From assembly GCA_020849935.1 (NCBI GenBank), contig JADZFJ010000127.1, positions 1 through 16,511 of the forward strand: a stretch of DNA of 16,511 nucleotides, read 5' to 3'. The position numbers and the translations under genes are program-made. The notes under the pieces were generated by a model that ran no database searches, was not told the DNA's origin, and saw nothing but the letters and a program-made list of their open reading frames with translations. The stretch comes from Crocinitomix sp. (lineage in GTDB: Bacteria > Bacteroidota > Bacteroidia > Flavobacteriales_D > Crocinitomicaceae). Shown here one piece after another: positions 7,106 through 13,082 of the stretch. The first letter of the stretch is position 1. Every line of letters starts with the position of its first letter.

Positions 7106-7160
7106 ACGCTCTAATCTAAAAGGCACAAACGTGACGCTTGCGCCTGCTAGAGCTTGAAAC
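7106..7160. repeat. 55-bp hairpin repeat, copy 3
   Basis: It has exactly the length of the copies at 3900 and 4181 and matches copy 1 at 49 of 55 positions, with arms GCTCTA/TAGAGC and core CACAAACGTGACGCTTGCGC. Unlike the other two it is not inside the larger palindromic unit. It starts 56 bases past the stop of the gene at 7216-7635. On the minus strand its inner hairpin is followed by TTTT, so it might act as a weak terminator. Confidence 0.7.
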
Positions 7161-7215
7161 TAAATGTCTTTAATTTAGAAAACCAGACTGACTTCGTCGA
7201 ACTTGGTTCCGTGCG

Positions 7216-7635
7216 TTAGCGGGGCTTTGTGACTACAATTATTCGAAATCCCCAAATTAAAAGAGGAAATAAAATCAATAAAAAACGATTGGCTATTACT
7301 CCGTCTTCAATAATTGTAAACCACTTGCAATAACTATAAAATTCTGGGATTTGAACGATTAAATAAACGAGAATGATAAATAGGAGATTTCTACGAATTT
7401 GTTTTTGTGTTTTCTCCCTATAAAAGGAGTTTACAATTTGAAAAATACGTAATACAAAAATTCCTATTACTATAAGATCGCAAAGCGGTTCGAAATAAAT
7501 TGAAAATGAAGGCGACCAAAAAATCCGAAAACTTGAATAGTATCGCGAATACTCGGAGTAAATCATCCAACTAATTAGCAAAATATTAACTAATTCAATA
7601 ATACCTAAAATGATTTGCCATTTAAATTTTATCAT
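7216..7635 (-). CDS. Small integral membrane protein, unknown function
   Basis: The product has 139 residues with four predicted membrane helices at about 6-26, 49-68, 82-98 and 115-135. The stretch between helices 2 and 3 is positively charged (YREKTQKQIRRN), suggesting it faces the cytoplasm, with both termini also inside. The loop between helices 1 and 2 is aromatic (SEYSRYYSSFRIFW). No family or catalytic residues are recognised. Its ATG at 7635 is only 21 bases past the end of the T-run of the intrinsic terminator that ends the giant adhesin transcript, leaving little room for a promoter. The frame is long and coherent enough to be real, but no conserved motif supports it. Confidence 0.6.
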   Translation of the reverse strand: MIKFKWQIILGIIELVNILLISWMIYSEYSRYYSSFRIFWSPSFSIYFEPLCDLIVIGIFVLRIFQIVNSFYREKTQKQIRRNLLFIILVYLIVQIPEFYSYCKWFTIIEDGVIANRFLLILFPLLIWGFRIIVVTKPR

Positions 7636-7656
7636 TCCGAAATCTTATCTTGAATC

Positions 7657-7695
7657 AAAAAAAAATCCGCCACTCACAAAAGCAAGTGGCGGATT
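7657..7695 (-). terminator. Intrinsic terminator after the giant adhesin gene
   Basis: On the minus strand AATCCGCCACT pairs perfectly with AGTGGCGGATT (11 bp, 10-base loop), and the stem's end runs into nine consecutive T residues. It begins 18 bases past the stop codon at 7714. On the plus strand the stem is not followed by a T-run, so it acts in one direction. Confidence 0.92.
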
Positions 7696-7713
7696 AACTT
7701 AAAAAATGAGGAT

Positions 7714-10700
7714 TTATTTTAAAATGGTTACTGTCCCAACTTCGTAGTGACGTTTGTCGCTCATGGTGTCACCAAAATCTAATTTCCACGTAAATACTTC
7801 GTCGGTCACAATGCCGCCATCCCCGTACGTTCCAGGCCATCCGTAATCAGCATTAAACGATTCAAAAACCAATTCACCCCAACGGTTAAAAATCATCAAG
7901 TGATAATCAAAAATATCTAACCCTGACACAAAAATAGGTTTAAACTCTTCATTATACGTGTCTCCATCTGGTGTAAACGCATTCGGAATGTAGAATAGTA
8001 AGACATCTTTAACAATAATTAATTGTTCATATTCATCCACACACCCATTGACATTGGAGGCTGTTAATTTAACATTGTAATTTCTGTTGCCAATTTCAGC
8101 ATAGGCATGCATCGGATTTTCTTCTGCATTCAACGCAGACCCATCTCCAAAATCCCATTCATAACTATCCGCAAATTCCGAATGATTGGCAAACTGAACG
8201 CGGGTATCAATTATGTCAATTTCATTTGGCGAATAAGTAAATTGAGCGATTGGTGTTTCCATTACATCAATATAACTTTCGTACGTTGCGCTAGCCACAC
8301 AGCCATCTGTCGAAGTGACTTCTAATGAAATGTCATAAGTACCTGAATTCAAAAACACATGTGTAATATCATCGGTAGTGCCTGTTGCACCATCGCCAAA
8401 ATTCCAATGGTAAATACTGCCATCGGTAGGACTTTCAAAATTTACCGCCAAAGGCGCACAGCCCATCACCACATCGGCATTAAACACCACAATTGGCAAT
8501 GGATTTACGGTTACGTTTACAATATCTGTATTGACGCACCCATCTGAAGTTGTTCCAGTCAAAGTGTAATTTCCAGAAGTCATTGGTGTAAACGGTACTC
8601 CATTAAAAATTCCACCACTCCAACTATATCCACCTCCAACACCTGCACCCGCACCTGTCAAGGTAAGTGCATCACCAAAACAAACCTCAACGTCTGGTCC
8701 TGCATTCACCAATGGCAGTGGAATCAAGGTCACCGTCACATCATCCGAACCAATACAACCAGCTAAATCTGTTCCAGTTACCGTATACGTTGCAGTAGCT
8801 GCTGGTGTAAATTCTACGCCATTCACAATACCACCTGTCCAAACATAAGTTCCGCCTGGCTCAAGTCCTGTCGCCGTCAACGTAGTTGCATCACCAATAC
8901 AAATTGAATGGCTTAATCCAGCGTCAATCACTGGTAATGCAAGCACTGTAACTGTCACATCATCCGTATTTACACAACCATTAATATCCGTTCCTGTAAC
9001 CGTATAGGTATTTGTGGCCATAGGTGTAAATGGAACGCCGTCAATGCCACCATCTGTCCATAAATATTCTGCGGCAAATCCTGCACCTGCGCCGAACAAA
9101 GCAATGTTTTCACCCGCACAAATTGCCGTATCAAGTCCTCCATCAACAATTGGCAAAGGATTTACAGTGACAGTTACGATGTCCGAATTGATACAGCCAT
9201 CCACTGTTGTCCCTGTTACAGTATAATCTGCCGTTACAGCAGGCGTAAACGAAACGCCATCCACAACACCACCGTCCCACACATAAACACCTCCAACACC
9301 AGCACCACTTCCCTCTAACACCGTCGATTCTCCAATACAAATCGCCACATCTGGTCCAGCGGTAATAATCGGTAACGGCAACACAGTTACTACGACCTCA
9401 TCGGAATCTTCACAACCATTGGCATCTGTTCCAATAACTGTATACGTTGTCGTGGCAGCCGGTGTAAACGCAACACCATCCACAACACCACCATCCCACA
9501 CATAACCACCCCCAATTCCAGCGCCAGTTCCTGTTAAGGTCGTGGCATCTCCAATACAAACTGAATGGTCAAGACCTGCATTTACAACTGGAAGTGGATT
9601 TACAGTTACCGTTGCCATGTCAGTATTGATACAACCATTAGCATCTGTTCCTGTTACGGTATAAGTAGCTGTTCCTGCTGGGAAAAATTCTACCCCATCG
9701 GTTACGCCATAGTCCCAAACATAGGTTCCACCAACACCAGCACCGGTGCCTGCCAAGGTCACACCTTCGCCTGCGCAAATCGCTACATCTGGTCCTGCAT
9801 TAATAATTGGCAATGGATCCACCGTAATGGTAAAGGAAGCAACATCACTGATACAAGGAGCAAGACCTGATACGGTATACGTAAAAATATAATCTCCCGC
9901 AGGCAATCCACTGGCATCAAAAACACCTGTGCCTGGGGTGAATTGACCACTTGCAGTGACCTCTACCCAAGTACCAATCCCATTATTTCCGTCCAATAAA
10001 TCATCCAAATCAGTGGTTGTACCGTCCATATTACAAATACTCATGGAATTGTCCAATCCAGCCAAAGGCTCTTGATTAATTGTAATGGTCATCACCGCCG
10101 TGTCATTTTCACAAGGTGCAATTCCGAGAGCTACGTATTCAAAGGTATAAACCCCTGCATCAACCCCAGCAGCATTTAACACCCCCGTAACTGGATTAAA
10201 TCCACCCGATAAAACTATCGAGGTTTCGCTCCACAAACCAGCAGGTTCGGCACCCACTAATAAGGTATTTAAATTCAAGGTAGAACCAAGGCTATTACAC
10301 AAGGTACTCGTGTTATCTGGTCCTGCCACCGCACCGCCTGAAAAATCAATCACGATAGGTTCGACATCATAACAACCAGAAACTGGGTCATACATTAAGA
10401 CATACACGGTGTCGCCCACCGTCATAAAATCGCTTGGCCAAATTCCCACCACTTGATCAACACTGTCAGGTATCACCGAATAAAATTCTATTTCGACAGG
10501 TGCACCTCCCGGCAGCGTATTATTTATCTCCAAGGTGGTCAAATCAAAATCGCCGCATTGGGGGCCAGGGTCAATAATTTCAATAATTGGTGAAGGAGTT
10601 ACTTCCACCACAATCGTTTTTTCAATAGAAGCTGAGAGACATAGGGCTGCAGGAACACCTGTTACGGTATATTCGGTGGTTACCATGGGTGAAGCATCGG

Positions 10701-11787
10701 TGGTTGGTCCATCCGTTGTACTTAATCCAATTGGTGGTGCCCAGGTCCAAATGTAATCATCGGCACTCGGTCCATCAACGGTAATAGTAACTGGATTCCC
10801 TGCACAAGTACGAGCAGTATCCACCACAGGTGCACATTCATCAATCACACCGCCGCCACCAACATAATCAAAATAATATAAACTGGCAATCGCCGCGTCA
10901 ATTTGACTGGCATCTAGAACAACGGTAAATAAAAATCGCTCAGGTACACCCACAGCAAGACTCGTTACTTTATATCCAAGCGAAATGGCCGCATCATTCC
11001 AAACAGAAGCTCCTACCAAACTTGAAAAGCCAATTCCATTCCAAATATTAGAAGCATCGCGGTTGGCAAAACCACCATGTGCCACGCGGAAATTTTCACC
11101 AATTGCACCCAATCCCATGTAAGAAGACCATGGACCAGGTTGTGTGGCAGTCACCAATGCCTTTTCGCAGGCAGGTGTAGGTTGAGCAACAATAGTGTTT
11201 TGCGTGGTATAACCTCCACCAATCGTCACATTATTGTCCGGATCTAAATTCCGATAATAATAAACATTCGCTAAAGGTGTAGGTCCTGTATTGGTTAACG
11301 TTACCTCCGTGGTATAATAAAGTTCAGTGGTAATTAACCGATAAACAATGTGCACAGCCACATTGGCAACTGCCCCATCCCATTCAATAAAAATACAATC
11401 ACCAACTACGTTGTAACTGGTAATTGATCCCGGGATTTGTTCGATTGGTCCTGATGCATTGTTTGAGTAATTAATGCCGTTAATTTCAAGGCCGAACCCG
11501 TTTTCTGGGGTTCCGGGCGTGAAAAAGTCACCGTCAAAACTACCCCAACCATCCAATTGAGGATTTGCAACAAAACCAAAATAAACAGGTGATCCTAAAC
11601 CTTGGTTGGATCGATTGTGGGAAGCAACTAACCGAGGAGCTCCTTCAAACCCTCCATCGTTAATTCCAATCTCCAGATTATCACCTAAAATATATCCACT
11701 CGTTCCGATGAGCTGACTGTAGAGAGTCGATGAACCGATCCAAAACAGGATCAAGGTCATGTACAATTTGTAGTAATTTTTTGACAT
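7714..11787 (-). CDS. Giant T9SS type B adhesin-like protein with six Ig-like repeats
   Basis: I place the start at ATG 11787 (1357 residues, numbering below), not at the in-frame TTG at 11823, because the signal peptide MSKNYYKLYMTLILFWIGSS begins there and its leader matches that of the gene upstream. Residues about 25-315 form a beta-rich N-terminal domain of unknown type, with SHNRSNQGLGSPVYFG near the front and NVYYYRNLDPDN near 175-186. About 316-655 hold four diverged Ig-like or SprB-like modules. About 661-1098 are six tandem units of exactly 73 residues on average (PLPxINAGPDVxIC...YVWDGGVVDGVxFTP...TYTVTGTDxNGC). PKD domains follow at about 1099-1178 (HWNFGDGA) and 1179-1260 (YEWDFGDGS). 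The last 96 residues are the T9SS type B sorting domain (FYIPNAFTPDGDTYNE, FNRWGELVFES). It is probably a surface adhesin; the ligand is unknown. A strong terminator follows. Confidence 0.92.
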   Translation of the reverse strand: MSKNYYKLYMTLILFWIGSSTLYSQLIGTSGYILGDNLEIGINDGGFEGAPRLVASHNRSNQGLGSPVYFGFVANPQLDGWGSFDGDFFTPGTPENGFGLEINGINYSNNASGPIEQIPGSITSYNVVGDCIFIEWDGAVANVAVHIVYRLITTELYYTTEVTLTNTGPTPLANVYYYRNLDPDNNVTIGGGYTTQNTIVAQPTPACEKALVTATQPGPWSSYMGLGAIGENFRVAHGGFANRDASNIWNGIGFSSLVGASVWNDAAISLGYKVTSLAVGVPERFLFTVVLDASQIDAAIASLYYFDYVGGGGVIDECAPVVDTARTCAGNPVTITVDGPSADDYIWTWAPPIGLSTTDGPTTDASPMVTTEYTVTGVPAALCLSASIEKTIVVEVTPSPIIEIIDPGPQCGDFDLTTLEINNTLPGGAPVEIEFYSVIPDSVDQVVGIWPSDFMTVGDTVYVLMYDPVSGCYDVEPIVIDFSGGAVAGPDNTSTLCNSLGSTLNLNTLLVGAEPAGLWSETSIVLSGGFNPVTGVLNAAGVDAGVYTFEYVALGIAPCENDTAVMTITINQEPLAGLDNSMSICNMDGTTTDLDDLLDGNNGIGTWVEVTASGQFTPGTGVFDASGLPAGDYIFTYTVSGLAPCISDVASFTITVDPLPIINAGPDVAICAGEGVTLAGTGAGVGGTYVWDYGVTDGVEFFPAGTATYTVTGTDANGCINTDMATVTVNPLPVVNAGLDHSVCIGDATTLTGTGAGIGGGYVWDGGVVDGVAFTPAATTTYTVIGTDANGCEDSDEVVVTVLPLPIITAGPDVAICIGESTVLEGSGAGVGGVYVWDGGVVDGVSFTPAVTADYTVTGTTVDGCINSDIVTVTVNPLPIVDGGLDTAICAGENIALFGAGAGFAAEYLWTDGGIDGVPFTPMATNTYTVTGTDINGCVNTDDVTVTVLALPVIDAGLSHSICIGDATTLTATGLEPGGTYVWTGGIVNGVEFTPAATATYTVTGTDLAGCIGSDDVTVTLIPLPLVNAGPDVEVCFGDALTLTGAGAGVGGGYSWSGGIFNGVPFTPMTSGNYTLTGTTSDGCVNTDIVNVTVNPLPIVVFNADVVMGCAPLAVNFESPTDGSIYHWNFGDGATGTTDDITHVFLNSGTYDISLEVTSTDGCVASATYESYIDVMETPIAQFTYSPNEIDIIDTRVQFANHSEFADSYEWDFGDGSALNAEENPMHAYAEIGNRNYNVKLTASNVNGCVDEYEQLIIVKDVLLFYIPNAFTPDGDTYNEEFKPIFVSGLDIFDYHLMIFNRWGELVFESFNADYGWPGTYGDGGIVTDEVFTWKLDFGDTMSDKRHYEVGTVTILK
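8494..9807 (-). repeat. Six tandem coding repeats of 219 bp
   Basis: The 1314 bases correspond to six units of 73 codons on average, encoding Ig-like modules. Local DNA identity is high: the 30 bases at 9257-9286 and at 9476-9505, exactly 219 bp apart, differ at one position. The array could expand or contract by recombination. Each unit carries two Cys at equivalent places. Confidence 0.85.
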
Positions 11788-11869
11788 AATGTAGATATTA
11801 GTTGGTTGGTATTTGCGTGCCAAAAAGCGCGTTGCTTGAAGGCACTAAAAAAATTGAGGAATTGTTTTA

Positions 11870-12223
11870 TTAGCTATCACAACGTGAATCGAGATAATCG
11901 CCCCACCATTCCAAATTCATAGGCTCGTAAGTACGATCCAAATGGAGGTGAAGAATTACCTTGTTTTCACTGTAATTTACCACGTAAGTGATAAAATTAT
12001 TGCAGATAAATCCAAACTTGTTTACCGCATCTAATTCAGATTCGAAACTTAGCCCAGAAATGTCAATTGTATAAAACTCGGAGAGTGGAGAATCCATACT
12101 AATGTTGACACAAAAATCAGAATTAATTGTGGCAGATGGATAAGAAGCTTCAACTTGCGAATAAGAACTAAACGCAAATAAAAAAGGGCATAAAAGAAAG
12201 AGGAATTTGTCTAGGTATTTCAT
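11870..12223 (-). CDS. Small secreted protein, unknown function
   Basis: The product has 117 residues. Residues 1-22 are a signal peptide (MKYLDKFLFLLCPFLFAFSS, then YSQ). The mature protein of about 95 residues has three Cys (near 38, 74 and 115) and a pattern of alternating strands and one helix (SELDAVNKFGFICNNFITYV, then KVILHLHLDRT), followed by an aromatic patch LEWWGDYLDSRC. This order is compatible with a small alpha/beta sandwich, but I do not recognise a named family. A promoter matching the Bacteroidota spacing lies just upstream. The giant adhesin gene starts 82 bases after its stop with no terminator between, so the two may be co-transcribed, and their leaders share a 14-base sequence. 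A role in export or partner binding of the adhesin is conceivable but unproven. Confidence 0.7.
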   Translation of the reverse strand: MKYLDKFLFLLCPFLFAFSSYSQVEASYPSATINSDFCVNISMDSPLSEFYTIDISGLSFESELDAVNKFGFICNNFITYVVNYSENKVILHLHLDRTYEPMNLEWWGDYLDSRCDS

Positions 12224-12228
12224 CGGTA

Positions 12229-12242
12229 TAGTTATTAGTTGG
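12229..12242 (-). promoter_or_regulatory. Leader motif shared with the giant adhesin gene
   Basis: On the minus strand this reads CCAACTAATAACTA, five bases before the ATG at 12223. The sequence CCAACTAATATCTA at 11792-11805 sits four bases before the ATG at 11787. They match at 13 of 14 positions at nearly the same distance from the start, suggesting a shared translation leader or a duplicated upstream region. Confidence 0.45.
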
Positions 12243-12247
12243 TATAG

Positions 12248-12279
12248 CCAATATAAGATGAAAATTTAACAAATGCAAA
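12248..12279 (-). promoter_or_regulatory. Candidate Bacteroidota promoter for the small secreted protein
   Basis: On the minus strand TTTG (12276-12279) is followed after exactly 20 bases by TATATTGG (12248-12255), one mismatch from TAnnTTTG. The expected transcript start would leave a leader of about 20 bases that begins near the shared CCAACTAATA motif. Confidence 0.55.
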
Positions 12280-12294
12280 CCTCTCCGTTAAGAT

Positions 12295-12324
12295 TTCGAC
12301 CGATGTAAAAAGAACATCGACGAA
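12295..12324. repeat. Hairpin with a bulge
   Basis: CGATGT (12301-12306) and ACATCG (12314-12319) pair across a 7-base A-rich loop, extended by TTCG (12295-12298) with CGAA (12321-12324) past small bulges. No T-run follows on either strand, so it is not an obvious terminator. It lies just upstream of the promoter candidate at 12248-12279 and could be a regulator site. Confidence 0.4.
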
Positions 12325-12355
12325 GAAAATATTGTTTAAACGATTGAGGTAATCC

Positions 12356-12377
12356 TAATTTTTTTTAAAAAAAATTA
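12356..12377. repeat. Perfect 22-bp AT-only palindrome
   Basis: The sequence is TAA, then eight T, eight A, then TTA, a perfect palindrome in the gap between the genes at 12460-13017 and 11870-12223. It may be a curved or UP-like element upstream of the promoter at 12248-12279, or help end transcription. A nine-base A run at 12416-12424 (T on the minus strand) lies nearby after only a weak hairpin. Confidence 0.5.
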
Positions 12378-12459
12378 CATTTTTTAGACCTGACGTAGGA
12401 TTCCAAACCAATCGCAAAAAAAAACTATCCGTATAAATACCTAAGAATAAAAAAAACGT

Positions 12460-13017
12460 CTATCCAAGGTAATTATTGAGCTCAATCTTTAAATAATCGA
12501 TGGCTTGTTCGGTAGGTTGGGTTTTCAATTGTGCGGTAATTTCAAAAATACTGCGACTTAAATCATTTGCCAAGGCTGCCCCATCTAATTTAGTAGCTGC
12601 CATATTAATAATCTTTACCACTTCTTCTTTGCTTGATTGAACGCGTGACCACGCTTCTTTTGAAATAAAAATTTGTTGCGCTAAATTGTGCTCATATTCT
12701 TGACGCACATTCTCAAGTAATTTTTGTTGAAAGGCAATTGCTGGTAAACCTGGGTTATTTAAACGCATCACCATGTTATTTGGAGCAATTCTTTCCAAAA
12801 ACAAAACCATTCGTTGTACCGCATCCACTTGTAATGGAAAAAAATGTTTGCGTAAATCAAGTGGTGATTTTTGAACTTCTTTTTTGTCTAATGCTAATAA
12901 TTTGTTTTTCTCTCGTTGAACTTCAGCCCATTTATTGGTAAAATACCAAACGGCTAAAAACAAAATGATAAAAGGAATAACAACGATGGCAAATTGAAAA
13001 ATTAACTTAGTGGTCAT
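12460..13017 (-). CDS. Membrane-anchored protein of a conserved Bacteroidota family (DUF7935-like)
   Basis: The product has 185 residues: one membrane helix at about 6-27 (FQFAIVVIPFIILFLAVWYF), then a charged linker (KWAEVQREKNKLLALDKKE) and a soluble helical domain from about 50. The segment QRMVLFLERIAPNNMVMRLN followed by EYEHNLAQQIFISKEAW and SSKEEVVKIINMAA matches, from memory, a family widespread in Bacteroidota that I recall as DUF7935; its function is unknown to me. The N-terminal anchor with a following basic stretch suggests the helical domain faces the cytoplasm. Length agrees with my memory of the family. It is preceded by a promoter candidate and starts 66 bases after the stop of the beta-propeller gene. 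Neighbours give no clear clue, as this family is probably housekeeping. Confidence 0.8.
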   Translation of the reverse strand: MTTKLIFQFAIVVIPFIILFLAVWYFTNKWAEVQREKNKLLALDKKEVQKSPLDLRKHFFPLQVDAVQRMVLFLERIAPNNMVMRLNNPGLPAIAFQQKLLENVRQEYEHNLAQQIFISKEAWSRVQSSKEEVVKIINMAATKLDGAALANDLSRSIFEITAQLKTQPTEQAIDYLKIELNNYLG

Positions 13018-13030
13018 ATAAAATTTTTTA

Positions 13031-13062
13031 CAATGATACGGAATCTATCACATTAATACAAA
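13031..13062 (-). promoter_or_regulatory. Candidate Bacteroidota promoter for the DUF7935-like gene
   Basis: On the minus strand TTTG (13059-13062) is followed after exactly 20 bases by TATCATTG (13031-13038), one mismatch from TAnnTTTG. The implied leader is short, about 10 bases. This would let the membrane-protein gene be expressed apart from the adhesin/propeller genes upstream. Confidence 0.5.
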
Positions 13063-13082
13063 GTCTTGGAAAAGTAACATGC

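Larger units (their letters stand above)
6781..7215. other. 435-base intergenic region with structured elements
   Basis: No gene is seen. It contains a small hairpin at 6790-6804 next to the adhesin start, a GC-rich structured element at 6893-6981, and the third 55-bp hairpin repeat at 7106-7160. The nonamer GCGGGGATA occurs at 6980-6988 and again at 7057-7065. No strong promoter match for the adhesin gene was found; TAATTTTA, one mismatch from the -7 consensus, is the nearest candidate. Confidence 0.6.

Noticed and set aside
9565..9870. 101-codon plus-strand frame opposite the adhesin repeats
   Set aside because: It is antisense to the 73-codon repeats and reads Cys/Trp/Ser-rich low-complexity protein, as expected for a shadow of the biased repeat codons.
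11788..11823. Upstream TTG start adding 12 residues to the giant adhesin
   Set aside because: It would put a polar stretch ahead of a normal signal peptide, and the ATG at 11787 has a leader matching the neighbouring gene.
12295..12324. Intrinsic terminator for the DUF7935-like gene
   Set aside because: The hairpin lacks a following T-run on the minus strand and lies over 130 bases past the stop.
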